DNA of 63,520 nucleotides, from the NCBI GenBank assembly GCA_947591245.1, contig CANQCY010000008.1:1-63520 (forward strand). Reading direction: 5' to 3'. Positions 33,156 through 42,899 of this stretch are shown here, one piece after another. The stretch is from an uncultured Lachnospiraceae bacterium. Its GTDB lineage: Bacteria > Bacillota > Clostridia > Lachnospirales > Lachnospiraceae. The stretch's first letter is position 1. Each line of letters starts with the position of its first letter. The notes under the pieces were generated by a model, which worked only from the letters and a program-made list of their open reading frames with translations, did not search any database and had not been told where the DNA came from. The position numbers and the translations under genes are program-made.

Positions 33156-34980
33156 AATGGAAATGGACGTAGCAGGAGATGGCGGCGAAGCGGCGTCCGC
33201 CCGCAAGGAAGTGCTTTTGACAGCGATTAATGCAAAATATATTCATTCTAACCTTGCGGTGTATTCGCTGAAAGAGAATGCGGGCGCGTATGCGGGACGT
33301 GTGGGCATTGCGGAGTATACGATCAATCATCTGCGGGAGGAAATTCTGCAGGGCGTTTACCGGCGTTCTCCCGAGGTAGCAGCATTTTCATGCTATATAT
33401 GGAATATCCGGTATGTGCTGGATATAGCGGCCGATTTGCGGAAAATACTGCCGAATGCGCTAATTGTGCTCGGAGGTCCCGAAGTTTCTTATGATGCGCC
33501 GCAGGTTCTTGAACGATATTCGTTTGTCGATCTTGTGATGGTCGGGGAGGGAGAGGACACGTTCCGGGAATTTTTGGAATGTTATTTCGGAGGCGGCCGT
33601 GATTTTTCGCATATCCACGGGCTTTGCCTGCGGGACGGAGGGAGACCCGTGCTGACTCTGCCCAGACAGGCGGCGGAAATGGATTCGCTTGTGTTTCCTT
33701 ACCGGAATGCGGGAGGGCTTGAGAACCGGATCATTTATTATGAGACGATGCGGGGCTGTCCGTTTTCGTGCAGCTATTGCCTCTCATCCATTGAAAAAGG
33801 CGTCCGCGTGAAAAGCCTCCCGAAAGTTTTTGAAGAAATCCGGTTTTTCCTTGAGCATAAAGTCAAGCAGGTGAAGTTTGTGGACCGCACATTTAACTGC
33901 AATCATGAACATGCATATCAGATTTGGAAGTATATATGGCAAAATGATAATGGGGTGACGAATTTTCATTTTGAAATCAGCGGGGATCTTTTGAGGGAAG
34001 AGGATTTTTCGCTTTTGAAGAAATTTCGTCCCGGACTGGTTCAGCTTGAGATCGGCGTCCAGTCAACGAACCGCGCTGTGATACGGGAAATACGCCGAAA
34101 AACGGATCTTTCCCGTCTTGCATATAGTGTTTCCAGGATCCGGAAAGAGGGGAATATTCATCAGCATCTTGATTTGATCGCCGGACTGCCTTATGAAGAC
34201 CTTGCTTCTTTCCGCCGCTCATTTAATGAGGTTTACGGAATGGCGCCGGATCAGCTCCAGCTTGGTTTTCTCAAAATCCTGAAAGGATCTTATATGGAGG
34301 AAAAGAGGGAAAGCTATGGCATGGAGTATGCCGATTGCCCGCCGTATGAGGTTTTGTCGACCCATTGGCTGTCCTATGGCGACGTCATCATACTTAAGCA
34401 GGTCGAAGAAATGGTCGAAATATATTATAACAGCTTTCAATTTCAGGCTTCCCTAGCGCTTCTGGAACAGTGTCATGAAAATGCGTTTGAGATGTTTGCG
34501 AACCTGGGGAAATATTATGATATAAATGGATATTTCGGCATGAAACACAGCCGTGCCGCTCGGTATGAGATACTGTGGGAATATGTCCGGAAATATTTTC
34601 CGGAGAGGGAACGGGAATTTCAGCAGGCGCTTACGTATGATCTGTATTTGCGGGATTATGTGAAAAATCCGCCGCCGTTTGTGCGGCAGAGGAGTAAGGC
34701 GTACGTGGAATGGGTGCATGCGTTTTTGGAAGAGGAAGCGGCACAGCCGGAAATCCTTTGCGGATATGGCGGATTTACTGCAAAGCAGCTGTTCCATATG
34801 GTGTATGTGGATGAATTCACATTGGACATGGAACTCCTTTTGAAGCAGAAAAGGATTCGTACATGCCGCCCCCGCACATATGTTTTTGACTACCGCAGCA
34901 GGAACCCGCTCAATCATAATGCCTGTACGCATGCGATCATGCGCGGCCATTTTGCTGAATCAGGCGCAGGCGAGAGATAA
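33145..34980 (+). CDS. B12-binding radical SAM protein (DUF4080-like)
   Basis: N-terminal cobalamin-binding-like domain (about 22-150, with VLGGPEVSYD), radical SAM domain with the cluster motif C205-C209-C212 (CPFSCSYC), then a C-terminal DUF4080-like domain with HENAFEMFANLGKYYD. Such enzymes use S-adenosylmethionine radicals for unknown modifications, often methyl transfer. Start is uncertain: the first ATG overlaps the ligase gene by 11 bases, and ATGs four and six codons later have a GGAAGGTG closer by. 611 residues from the first. Substrate unknown. Confidence 0.85.
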   Translation: MEGEMEMDVAGDGGEAASARKEVLLTAINAKYIHSNLAVYSLKENAGAYAGRVGIAEYTINHLREEILQGVYRRSPEVAAFSCYIWNIRYVLDIAADLRKILPNALIVLGGPEVSYDAPQVLERYSFVDLVMVGEGEDTFREFLECYFGGGRDFSHIHGLCLRDGGRPVLTLPRQAAEMDSLVFPYRNAGGLENRIIYYETMRGCPFSCSYCLSSIEKGVRVKSLPKVFEEIRFFLEHKVKQVKFVDRTFNCNHEHAYQIWKYIWQNDNGVTNFHFEISGDLLREEDFSLLKKFRPGLVQLEIGVQSTNRAVIREIRRKTDLSRLAYSVSRIRKEGNIHQHLDLIAGLPYEDLASFRRSFNEVYGMAPDQLQLGFLKILKGSYMEEKRESYGMEYADCPPYEVLSTHWLSYGDVIILKQVEEMVEIYYNSFQFQASLALLEQCHENAFEMFANLGKYYDINGYFGMKHSRAARYEILWEYVRKYFPEREREFQQALTYDLYLRDYVKNPPPFVRQRSKAYVEWVHAFLEEEAAQPEILCGYGGFTAKQLFHMVYVDEFTLDMELLLKQKRIRTCRPRTYVFDYRSRNPLNHNACTHAIMRGHFAESGAGER

Positions 34981-35569
34981 GGGCCGCCTTCCGGGGAAGC
35001 TCGGAGCGTTCCGCATTTGCGATCAGTTCGCTGATTTTTTCAGGAGTTCCCATCGCGAACCATATTTTGGCGAGAGCTTCATAATCCGTTGATTTTCCGG
35101 AGCCGGAATCCAAACAAAAAGCGTATGCATCTGCCGCTTCCTGCAGAAGGCCGGCTGTAAAATAAGCCTTTCCAAGATTTGACATATTCATTAAGAAATC
35201 ATTAAAATTTTGGTCATATTCAGATAAGGTATTGAAATTTCCGGTTCCATATGCTAATTTTAAATCTGTATTGGTGTACCCGGAAAGATTCATCATGGGA
35301 AGCCCCACAGCGTTTTTCACCTTGCCCTGATAGTATGTGATATTTTCATCTTCCGTCTCTGCCATGGGGATGCGCGATTCGTCTGGGCGGAACATGGGCA
35401 GGCCGGAAATATCCTTGTTTCTGGTATGGTTGGATTGCTCTTCGCGTTCCCAGAAGGCTTCCGAAATATTTTGGCGTTTTTTGTCGGCTTTGCGCTTTTC
35501 GTAGTGCAGCCATGCGCAGAAAATGATGAAACAGACGAAAAGCGATGGAATTGGAATGATACCAAACAT
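34937..35569 (-). CDS. Anchored TPR-like protein
   Basis: A 210-residue protein with one N-terminal membrane segment (about 3-20, FGIIPIPSLFVCFIIF) followed by a charged stretch and, in the C-terminal half, helical repeats like tetratricopeptides (NLGKAYFTAGLLQEAADAYA). The ATG used lies nine bases after AAAGG; one three codons earlier abuts it. It converges on and overlaps the radical SAM gene by 44 bases. No function is known; TPR parts generally bind partner proteins. Confidence 0.7.
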   Translation of the reverse strand: MFGIIPIPSLFVCFIIFCAWLHYEKRKADKKRQNISEAFWEREEQSNHTRNKDISGLPMFRPDESRIPMAETEDENITYYQGKVKNAVGLPMMNLSGYTNTDLKLAYGTGNFNTLSEYDQNFNDFLMNMSNLGKAYFTAGLLQEAADAYAFCLDSGSGKSTDYEALAKIWFAMGTPEKISELIANAERSELPRKAALISRLRLIQQNGRA

Positions 35570-35616
35570 TTTATTCATCCTTTCAGTATAAAATAGATCA
35601 TAAGGAGGTAATAGCG

Positions 35617-35712
35617 ATGATGAACCGTAAAAAACAGCGTATGGTAGCTGTTATTATATGCGCCGTATTGATTTTAGCAATGCTGGCGGGAATCATATTA
35701 CCCAATGTGTAG
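35617..35712 (+). CDS. 31-aa small membrane protein (Prli42/DUF4044-like)
   Basis: Tiny reading frame with an excellent SD, TAAGGAGGT, seven bases before the ATG. The product has a basic start (MMNRKKQR) and a single hydrophobic helix ending in PNV. This layout resembles Prli42 (DUF4044), a small membrane peptide linked to the stressosome in Listeria; the match is by length and pattern only. It precedes the VanW gene by 49 bases and may share its transcript. Confidence 0.6.
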   Translation: MMNRKKQRMVAVIICAVLILAMLAGIILPNV

Positions 35713-35761
35713 CAATAATAGTTTAATACAGATTAAGAAATTGTGCAAGGGAGGGCTTTGA

Positions 35762-37366
35762 TTGCAGAGAAGAGTAATGGCAGCGGCGCTTGTCATATTA
35801 TTTATGTTTGCCCTGATCGCAATATATATGTTTGTCAGTTATGACCGGTTGAAGCCTGATGACGGCAGAATCTGTGACGGAATCTCGGTGGGTGGAATTG
35901 ACATCGGCGGCATGACGGCGGAGGAAGCGGAGCAGGCAGTGAATGCCTATGCAGAGGAAAAGAAGAGCCAGAAGATAGAAATAGATGTAAATGGGAAGAT
36001 AGTAGAGGCAACAGTCGGCGACGTAGGATACAAGGTGTCTGCCGGCGACTTTATGGAAAGCGCGATGTCCGTCGGGAGAACGGGCAATATGCTCCAGAAT
36101 GTCCGCGCGGTTAAGGCGGCGGCACAGGGGAAGGTCAGCTATCCGATCAAAACAGAGCTGGACGAGTCTGCGCTTAAAAAATTTGTGAAACAAAAGTGTG
36201 AGAAGCGCTGTACAAAGGTGAAAAACGCCCAAGTGAAAAGGGAAGCCGGGAAGTTTATCTATACCGAATCCAGAGACGGCGTCACCCTTGACGCAGATGA
36301 GACATGCCGGATGATTCGGGAAGCGGTGGAGGCGTCAGACGGTACGGACACGATACGCATAACGGCGAATGTGAAGGTTCAGAAGCCCAAACTTACCCAG
36401 GAGACAGCGGCCAAGTGTAAGGACAGGATCGGGACATTTTCCACTGTATACAGTACGGGCAATGTGAACCGTTCCAAAAATCTGGCAAATGCCGCCAGAT
36501 TGATAAACGGTTCCGTAGTTTATCCCGGGAAGACATTTTCGGTACATGATGCGATTTCTCCGCTGACGGAGGAAAATGGGTATTATGAGGCCGCGTCTTA
36601 TAACAACGGCAAAGTAGAGGATAGTCTCGGCGGCGGGGTCTGTCAGGTTTCGACGACCTTGTACAATGCTGTTTTGCGGGCGGAGCTTGAGATCGTTGAG
36701 AGAAGCCCGCATTCGATGGTGGTAAGTTATGTGAAGCCGTCTATGGATGCCGCGATCGCAGGAGATTATAAGGATTTTAAATTTAAAAATAATACGGACG
36801 TCCCGATATATATCGAGGGCGGGACAGAGAGCGGAACTATTTATTTTCACATATATGGGGAAGAAACGCGGAGTCAGGAGCGGGAGGTGAGATTTGAGTC
36901 CGAGGTGACGGATACGATCGAGCCGGGCGCAGATAAGGTCACGCTTGATAAGACCAAACCGGAGTCCTTTATGGAGGTCACGCAGGAGGCGCACACAGGA
37001 TATAAGGCGATTTTGTGGAAATATGTCAAACAGGACGGAAAGGAAACAAAGACGCAGGTCAACTCCAGCACGTATTCCGCCTCGCCCAGGTATGTGACCA
37101 AAGGAGCGATGAAAGCGCCGCAGAGCACGGCAAAACCGAAAGAGACGAGCAATCCAAAAGAGACGCAAGAGCCGAAGGCGACAGCGAGACCGAAAAATAC
37201 AAAAAAACCGGCAGGATCGGATAAATCGGAGGGCGGTAATTCCGGCGATGCAAACAGAGGCGTAAATAATACAGGCGGAGGCGCCGGCGATGGCGGCGCG
37301 GCTGCCGGCCAGGGCGCACAGGCAGATTCCGCCGTACCGGCGCCGAATGCGGGCGATGTACAGTAA
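35762..37366 (+). CDS. VanW family protein with G5-like domain
   Basis: Surface protein of 534 residues with an N-terminal membrane anchor (about 6-24), a PG_binding_4-type domain (about 40-110), the VanW domain (about 220-340, with GNVNRSKNLANAARL and GGGVCQVSTTLYNA), a G5-like domain, and a long disordered Lys/Pro/Thr then Gly/Ala/Asn-rich tail. VanW was first seen in vancomycin-resistance clusters, but the family is common and its role is undefined; no van genes are present. TTG start after GGGAGGG; ATG at codon 6 is an alternative. Confidence 0.88.
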   Translation: MQRRVMAAALVILFMFALIAIYMFVSYDRLKPDDGRICDGISVGGIDIGGMTAEEAEQAVNAYAEEKKSQKIEIDVNGKIVEATVGDVGYKVSAGDFMESAMSVGRTGNMLQNVRAVKAAAQGKVSYPIKTELDESALKKFVKQKCEKRCTKVKNAQVKREAGKFIYTESRDGVTLDADETCRMIREAVEASDGTDTIRITANVKVQKPKLTQETAAKCKDRIGTFSTVYSTGNVNRSKNLANAARLINGSVVYPGKTFSVHDAISPLTEENGYYEAASYNNGKVEDSLGGGVCQVSTTLYNAVLRAELEIVERSPHSMVVSYVKPSMDAAIAGDYKDFKFKNNTDVPIYIEGGTESGTIYFHIYGEETRSQEREVRFESEVTDTIEPGADKVTLDKTKPESFMEVTQEAHTGYKAILWKYVKQDGKETKTQVNSSTYSASPRYVTKGAMKAPQSTAKPKETSNPKETQEPKATARPKNTKKPAGSDKSEGGNSGDANRGVNNTGGGAGDGGAAAGQGAQADSAVPAPNAGDVQ

Positions 37367-37403
37367 CGCAAGCTTAGATACAGACGGAGGAGGAAAGCGC
37401 GGG

Positions 37404-38423
37404 ATGCGCACGGGAAAAATATCAGGAACGGTTTTGAAAAGATCCATTTTAAAAAATATTAAATACAAAAGCCCTGCGCTTATTTGCGGACCGGCGCAGG
37501 GCGTAAGGTGTACAAGGCGGCTGCCGGAGCCGGACGAGCACAGTCTTTTTGCACAGGTTTCTGTCAGCGGGTGCGTGGACGTCGTTGCAAGAATGGCGTT
37601 TTTCCGGCTGGCAAACGACCTGTCGGCGTCGGGAGGGCGTCTGGCCGGCGTTCTGGCCGCCCTTTTTCTGCCGTCAGAGATGCGGGAGCGGCAGCTGAAA
37701 CAGATTATGGGAGAAATTTGCGGGCTGGCACAAGAGGCGGGTACCGATATCTTGGGCGGCCACACGGAAGTGAGGACGGAATTGAAGGAGCCGCTTCTGG
37801 TTCTCACGGGGCTGGGATATGTCTGGCGGGATACGGATGCCGGCGCTTGTTATTTTAGGCCCGGACAGGATATCGTCATGACGAAGTGGGCGGGAGCGGC
37901 GGGAGCTGCCTGTTTGGTAAAGAGCGAGCGGGCAAAAACAAAACTTTCCGGGGAAGGCCCCTTGGCGGGTTTCTCAGAAGATTCCCCGCTTTTTTCGAGG
38001 TTTCCCAATGATTTTCTTGACCGCGCAGCGCAGTATTTTCAGCGCATAAGCAGCGTGGCGGACGCAAAGGAAGCTCTGGGCATGGGAACAAAGGCCCTTT
38101 ACAATGCGGGAAAAACGGGGCTGTTTGGCGCACTGTGGGAGATCGGAGAGGCGTCAGGCGTCGGTCTTTGCGTGGAGCATAAAAAGATACCGGTTCGCCA
38201 GGAGACGATCGAAATTTGTGAATTTTTTGACCGTAATCCCTACTTGATTCCGTCGGACGGCGTGCTCCTTGCCGGTACAGATCAGGGGGAGGCTCTGGTA
38301 AAGGCGTTTGAGGCGGCGGGAATACCGGCCGCCATAATCGGAACCGTGACGGGGGGGCGCGACAGGGTTGTCGAAAACAGAGGGGTGAAGAGATTTCTCG
38401 TACCGCCGGGTACAGACGCATAA
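37404..38423 (+). CDS. AIR-synthase/HypE-like protein
   Basis: 339 residues with the PurM/HypE/ThiL/SelD-type ATP-binding fold: ANDLSASGG, LGGHTEV and a C-terminal domain with LIPSDGVLLAG. The enzyme type normally activates a substrate by phosphorylation using ATP. The N-terminal glycine-rich segment and residues near SVSGCVDVV are divergent, so it is not orthologous to a named housekeeping enzyme; purine synthesis (purM) or hydrogenase maturation (hypE) neighbours are missing. ATG follows GGAGGAGG by ten bases; the frame is open upstream into vanW. Operon with the Lrp regulator. Confidence 0.75.
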   Translation: MRTGKISGTVLKRSILKNIKYKSPALICGPAQGVRCTRRLPEPDEHSLFAQVSVSGCVDVVARMAFFRLANDLSASGGRLAGVLAALFLPSEMRERQLKQIMGEICGLAQEAGTDILGGHTEVRTELKEPLLVLTGLGYVWRDTDAGACYFRPGQDIVMTKWAGAAGAACLVKSERAKTKLSGEGPLAGFSEDSPLFSRFPNDFLDRAAQYFQRISSVADAKEALGMGTKALYNAGKTGLFGALWEIGEASGVGLCVEHKKIPVRQETIEICEFFDRNPYLIPSDGVLLAGTDQGEALVKAFEAAGIPAAIIGTVTGGRDRVVENRGVKRFLVPPGTDA

Positions 38424-38446
38424 ACAGGAAAAGGAGAGAAAAAGCG

Positions 38447-38932
38447 ATGCAGGATGAGATTTTAAAAAATATATCGAAAAATGCGAGGATGACTTCGGAG
38501 GATCTGGCGGCAATGCTTGATTCCACGCCGGAAGAGATTGAAAAAAGCATAAAAGGCATGGAGGAGGACGGGATCATATGCGGCTATCCGGCATTGATTA
38601 ATTGGGAAAAGACCGACAACGAGGTCGTCACGGCGCTGATTGAGGTGAAGGTGACGCCCCAGCGCGGACGTGGATTTGACAAGGTGGCGGAGCGTATCTA
38701 CCAGTTCGATGAGGTGGCAAGCGTCTATCTGATGAGCGGCGGTTTTGACCTGACGGTTATCATAGAGGGAAAGAACATGAAGGAAGTGGCAAGGTTTGTG
38801 ACCACGAAACTTGCGCCGATGGAGTCTATTATGAGCACGGCTACGTATTTCGTATTAAAGAAATACAAGGAGCACGGGCTGCCGCTGGTGAAAGAAAGCA
38901 ATGAAGATGAAAGGATGTTGATCGCGCCATGA
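38447..38932 (+). CDS. Lrp/AsnC-family transcriptional regulator
   Basis: 161 residues: N-terminal helix-turn-helix (ILKNISKNARMTSEDLAAML) and C-terminal RAM ligand domain (VYLMSGGFDLTVIIEG, typical). Lrp-type proteins form oligomers and respond to amino acids. Stop codon overlaps the start of the aminotransferase by four bases (ATGA), so the two are coupled and the regulator probably senses that enzyme's substrate or product. Confidence 0.93.
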   Translation: MQDEILKNISKNARMTSEDLAAMLDSTPEEIEKSIKGMEEDGIICGYPALINWEKTDNEVVTALIEVKVTPQRGRGFDKVAERIYQFDEVASVYLMSGGFDLTVIIEGKNMKEVARFVTTKLAPMESIMSTATYFVLKKYKEHGLPLVKESNEDERMLIAP

Positions 38933-40086
38933 GAAATCCGTTGTCAAAGCTGGTTATGGAGCTGGAACCATCTGGTATCCGGCGTTTCTTTGATGTTGCC
39001 AATACGATGAAAAATGTTATTTCCCTCGGCGTCGGGGAACCGGATTTTGATACGCCGTGGCATATCAGGGAAGAGGGTATTTATTCCCTTGAAAAAGGAA
39101 GAACCTATTATACATCCAACGCGGGGCTTTTGCCGCTGCGCGAACAAATCAGCATATATCTTCAGAGCCGGTTTCAGCTCCCGTACGAACCGGATGAAAT
39201 ACTCGTGACAGTCGGGGGCAGCGAAGCGATTAATATTGCTTTTTGCGCCATGCTCGATCCGGGGGACGAGGTGATCATTCCGGAGCCGTGTTTCGTTTCC
39301 TACCTGCCATGCGTGAAAATGGCGGGGGGCGTACCGGTGCGTATTTCCCTGGAAGAAAAAGACGAATTTAAGCTGACGGGACAGAAATTGAAAGAGGCGA
39401 TTACCGCTAAAACGAAAATGGTTGTATTTCCGTTTCCCAACAATCCGACGGGAGCCGTCATGTCGGCAAATGAACTGCAGATCGTCGCGGATATCGTAAA
39501 AAAACATGATTTATTCGTCTTGTCTGACGAGATTTATTCGGAGCTGAGTTATAAAGAAAAGCATGTGTCAATTGCCAGTATTCCGGGGATGGCGGAGAGG
39601 ACAGTCGTCATTAACGGGTTCTCCAAATCGTTTGCGATGACAGGGTGGCGCCTGGGCTATGCGGCGGCGCCGCGGGAAGTGATCCGGCAGATGACGAAAA
39701 TACACCAGTATGTGATCATGAGCGCGCCGACAACGAGCCAGTACGCGGCGATCGAGGCATTGAAGAACGGAATTGCGGATGTGGATCGGATGCGCGAAGC
39801 GTACAACCAGCGCCGGAGATTTCTGGTAAAGGAGCTGAATGATATGGGGCTTCCGTGTTTTGAGCCGTATGGGGCGTTTTATGTTTTTCCGAATATAAGC
39901 AAGTTTGGCATGACCAGCGAGGAATTTGCCACAAGGCTTCTGAAAGAGCAGAGAGTGGCTGTTGTGCCGGGGGATGCGTTTGGAAAATGCGGGGAAGGCT
40001 TTTTGCGGATTTCGTATGCGTATTCCATTGAAGATTTAAAAAGAGCATTGGAAAAGATACAGAAATTTATAGACATTTTGCGGTAA
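38929..40086 (+). CDS. Class I/II PLP-dependent aminotransferase
   Basis: 385 residues of fold type I. PLP lysine lies in GFSKSFAMTGWRLGY; other features are VTVGGSEAINIAF, FPFPNNPTGAV, LSDEIYSEL and the final FLRISYAYS. It resembles PatA/aspartate or aromatic aminotransferases; the exact amino donor is not determined by sequence. Coupled to the Lrp gene. A weak promoter-like pair (TTGCGG, TATGTA) overlaps its 3' end before cheX. Confidence 0.92.
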   Translation: MRNPLSKLVMELEPSGIRRFFDVANTMKNVISLGVGEPDFDTPWHIREEGIYSLEKGRTYYTSNAGLLPLREQISIYLQSRFQLPYEPDEILVTVGGSEAINIAFCAMLDPGDEVIIPEPCFVSYLPCVKMAGGVPVRISLEEKDEFKLTGQKLKEAITAKTKMVVFPFPNNPTGAVMSANELQIVADIVKKHDLFVLSDEIYSELSYKEKHVSIASIPGMAERTVVINGFSKSFAMTGWRLGYAAAPREVIRQMTKIHQYVIMSAPTTSQYAAIEALKNGIADVDRMREAYNQRRRFLVKELNDMGLPCFEPYGAFYVFPNISKFGMTSEEFATRLLKEQRVAVVPGDAFGKCGEGFLRISYAYSIEDLKRALEKIQKFIDILR

Positions 40087-40172
40087 ATATGGTACATTTA
40101 TATGTAAGACCTTTATTTAGTGGAGAATGAGATATTTAGACAGGCAATGCTTGAGAAGGAGGCAAAGGAAAT

Positions 40173-40640
40173 ATGGCTACATTAAGCGCTGAACATATAA
40201 ATCCTTTTTTGATGGCCGCCAAAAAGGTACTTCAAGATATGTGTTTTGTCGAAGTTGCAGTACAGAAACCGATGTTGAAAGAAGCCAGTTTCGATGAAGA
40301 CACATGGCTGATTATGATCGGCGTGACCGGGGAACTGCGGGGTCAGGTGATTATATCGATGTCCGAGAAGGATGCTTGCGATATTGCATCGAAGATGTGC
40401 ATGATGGAAGTAAAGAAAATTGATGATTTTGCCTCCAGCGCATTGAGCGAGTTGGGGAATATGATAATGGGAAATGCAGCTACGGTGTTTTCGTCTAACG
40501 GGGTGGGGATTGATATTACGCCGCCTACACTGTCAAATGGCAAGGTTAATTTTTCAAATACATTTGCAAAAAATTTATGCGTACCTCTTAAATTTGCGAC
40601 TATAAATGTGAATTTGTATCTGGCGCTCAAACAGGAATAA
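40173..40640 (+). CDS. cheX: CheX-type chemotaxis phosphatase
   Basis: Dephosphorylates CheY-P in chemotaxis and related signalling. 155 residues of the CheC/CheX/FliY fold; the active-site pair E93 and N96 sits in SELGNMIMGNA. Only one such motif exists, as in CheX (CheC has two). SD GAAGGAGGC precedes ATG. It stands with trmL and the MCP on the plus strand. Its partner may be CheY elsewhere or the receiver protein downstream. Confidence 0.85.
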   Translation: MATLSAEHINPFLMAAKKVLQDMCFVEVAVQKPMLKEASFDEDTWLIMIGVTGELRGQVIISMSEKDACDIASKMCMMEVKKIDDFASSALSELGNMIMGNAATVFSSNGVGIDITPPTLSNGKVNFSNTFAKNLCVPLKFATINVNLYLALKQE

Positions 40641-40644
40641 AAAG

Positions 40645-41133
40645 ATGCTGAATATTGTATTATTGGAACCGGAGATACCGGCAAATACGGGAAATATAGG
40701 AAGAACCTGCGTGGCGGCAAACGCCCGGCTGCATTTGATTGAGCCGATGGGATTTCGGATTACGGAGAAGCAGGTGAAGAGAGCAGGGCTCGATTATTGG
40801 CACAAATTGGACTATACGGTGTACGACAATTACTCGGATTTTTTGAACAGAAATCCGGGCGCAGTGATATATATGGCTACAACGAAGGCGAGACATACAT
40901 ATTCCGACATAAAATATGAGGATGGCTGCTATCTCATGTTTGGTAAAGAAAGTGCGGGAATTCCGGAAGAGATGCTGCTCGAGAATGAGGAGAGAACGAT
41001 CCGCATCCCAATGTTTGGGGACATTCGTTCCCTGAATTTAGGGAATTCGGTGGCGGTTGTAGTGTATGAGGCGCTTCGTCAGAGACACTTTTCGGGATTA
41101 AACAAAGAAGGAAAATTGCATAGGCTTTTGTGA
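40645..41133 (+). CDS. trmL: tRNA (cytidine(34)-2'-O)-methyltransferase
   Basis: SPOUT-type methyltransferase that 2'-O-methylates the wobble base of tRNALeu. Recognised by EPEIPANTGNIGRTC at the start, FGKESAGIPE and the knot motif RSLNLGNSVAVVVYEALRQ. Length 162 normal. The gene starts four bases after cheX. Confidence 0.95.
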   Translation: MLNIVLLEPEIPANTGNIGRTCVAANARLHLIEPMGFRITEKQVKRAGLDYWHKLDYTVYDNYSDFLNRNPGAVIYMATTKARHTYSDIKYEDGCYLMFGKESAGIPEEMLLENEERTIRIPMFGDIRSLNLGNSVAVVVYEALRQRHFSGLNKEGKLHRLL

Positions 41134-41158
41134 GAGGGCGAACGGTAAAGGAGGCTGA

Positions 41159-42889
41159 ATGTTTATGGGAAAAAAGAAAAAGAGACACAGTAAAAGCAAT
41201 AGGGAAAAGAAATTTCCTTTGAAATTTAAGAGTATTGGCTTTGTTGCAATCATTATTCTGCTGATGGCGGCGGCGACGATTCTGGTTGCCATGCCGAGGA
41301 TTCGTTCGACGCTTAAGTCTACAACGCAGAATTATATGTATGACCTCGCCGAGTGCAACGGCAAGCTTCTTGACATTGAACTGAATTCGTATGGGGTCAG
41401 TGTGGGGCTAGCAGGCAATAAGCTGAAAGAATTGTTTTCAGAGGTGAAGGTTAAGGGCGTGGACAACAGCAGTGCGTATGTCGTTGGTTCTGACGGCACG
41501 GTGCTGTTTGACTCTTTGAGGGACGATAAGGTGGGACAGCCGGTGGATAATGATGTGATCGCCGGCGTGGCAGAGAAAATAAATTTAGGCGAAATGGCTG
41601 ATCCCGGCGTCGTAACTTATGAGCAGGATGGCGCATCCCGATACGTGGCTTATTATGTCAATCCAAACGGCTGTTTCATTTTTGCGGTAGGTGCGGACGA
41701 GAGCGACGTCATGGGAACGGCAAACTATGTGGGAAAGGTCATGGTTGTTTCCGCATGCATTGTCGCGCTCATATGCTTGGTTATCGCGTTTATCGGTTTT
41801 CAGTTTATGTTTGCTCCGCTCAATAAGATTGCAGAGATTATATCCCGTATGGGGGATTTGGATTTTGTCACAGTGCCGGAGCTTGAGAAACTGCGCCGGA
41901 GCAATGATGAGACAGGCCTGATGGCGAGAACGGTATGCATCGTTCAGGAAAAGCTGTCAAGAGTGGTCACGGAGCTTCAGGTTCAGAGCAGGCAGCTCTA
42001 CCGTTCATCTGATAATTTAAGCGGCAATGCAACGATGACGGCTAATACGGTCGGGGAGATCAGCCGTGCGGTTCAGGATATTGCAAAAGGGGCGAATTCA
42101 CAGGCAGGGCAGACGCAGGCGGCGACGGACAGCGTGCTTCTGATCGGCGATATGGTCAGGGAGACAAACAATGAGGTGACCCAGCTGCGAAACAATGTGC
42201 AGGTAATGCACGAGTCTGGAATCGAAGTAATACATACGCTCAAGGAGCTTGAAGATATCAATACTGCGGTAAAAAATGCGGTTGAACAGATTTATGAGCA
42301 GACGAATACAACCAATGAATCGGCGAAAAAGATAAAGGATGCGATTTTGCTGATCACTTCGATCGCAGACGAGACGAATCTTCTGTCGCTCAATGCTTCT
42401 ATTGAGGCGGCGCGCGCCGGGGAGCAGGGAAAGGGCTTTGCCGTTGTGGCGAATCAGATTCAGAAGCTGGCGGAACAGTCAAATGAATCGGCGATGAAGG
42501 TTCAGGAAATTACAAACATGGTCATGGAGGATTCGGCAAAAGCAGTTCACACGATGGATAAGGTGAAAGGGATCATGGATACCCAGATGGAGAAAGTTGA
42601 TCTGACCGGAAATATGTTTACAAAGGTTCAGGATGAGATTAACCGATCGATCGAAGGAATTACGAAGATATCCCAGAAAACAGAGGGAATGGATACGGCA
42701 AGGGTAAATGTAGTAGATATCGTGCAGAGCCTGACGACGATCGCGGAACAGAATGCGGCCGGAACCGAGCAGACTTCCGCCTCTGTTACGGAAGTCAGCC
42801 TGATTGTGGATGATATATCGAGCAACGCCAAGCAGCTCCGGGATGTGGCGCAGACAATTGAGGAGCACATGAAAGAATTTAAAGTGTAA
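41159..42889 (+). CDS. Methyl-accepting chemotaxis protein
   Basis: Transmembrane chemoreceptor of 576 residues: basic tail, membrane segment (about 22-43), extracytoplasmic Cache-like sensor (about 44-190, with [13 protein letters not shown]), second membrane segment (about 196-220), HAMP-like part, and a long coiled signalling domain with the hairpin tip [20 protein letters not shown]. The ligand is unknown. ATG four bases from AAAGGAGG; one two codons later, ten bases away, is equally likely. Basic N-terminal KKKKRHSK is unusual but harmless. Confidence 0.95.
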   Translation: MFMGKKKKRHSKSNREKKFPLKFKSIGFVAIIILLMAAATILVAMPRIRSTLKSTTQNYMYDLAECNGKLLDIELNSYGVSVGLAGNKLKELFSEVKVKGVDNSSAYVVGSDGTVLFDSLRDDKVGQPVDNDVIAGVAEKINLGEMADPGVVTYEQDGASRYVAYYVNPNGCFIFAVGADESDVMGTANYVGKVMVVSACIVALICLVIAFIGFQFMFAPLNKIAEIISRMGDLDFVTVPELEKLRRSNDETGLMARTVCIVQEKLSRVVTELQVQSRQLYRSSDNLSGNATMTANTVGEISRAVQDIAKGANSQAGQTQAATDSVLLIGDMVRETNNEVTQLRNNVQVMHESGIEVIHTLKELEDINTAVKNAVEQIYEQTNTTNESAKKIKDAILLITSIADETNLLSLNASIEAARAGEQGKGFAVVANQIQKLAEQSNESAMKVQEITNMVMEDSAKAVHTMDKVKGIMDTQMEKVDLTGNMFTKVQDEINRSIEGITKISQKTEGMDTARVNVVDIVQSLTTIAEQNAAGTEQTSASVTEVSLIVDDISSNAKQLRDVAQTIEEHMKEFKV

Positions 42890-42899
42890 AGATGGATTA

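Noticed and set aside
35762-37366. Vancomycin-resistance locus
   Set aside because: VanW alone is widespread in Clostridia; no vanA/B ligase, vanH or vanX is nearby.
37290-37403. N-terminal extension of the AIRS-like protein
   Set aside because: It lies inside the vanW coding end, is Arg-rich and has no SD; the ATG after GGAGGAGG fits better.
36335-37807. 490-codon minus-strand frame over vanW and the AIRS-like gene
   Set aside because: Spans two real genes on the other strand, is rich in Arg, Cys and Ser with no recognised motif, and has no start signals.
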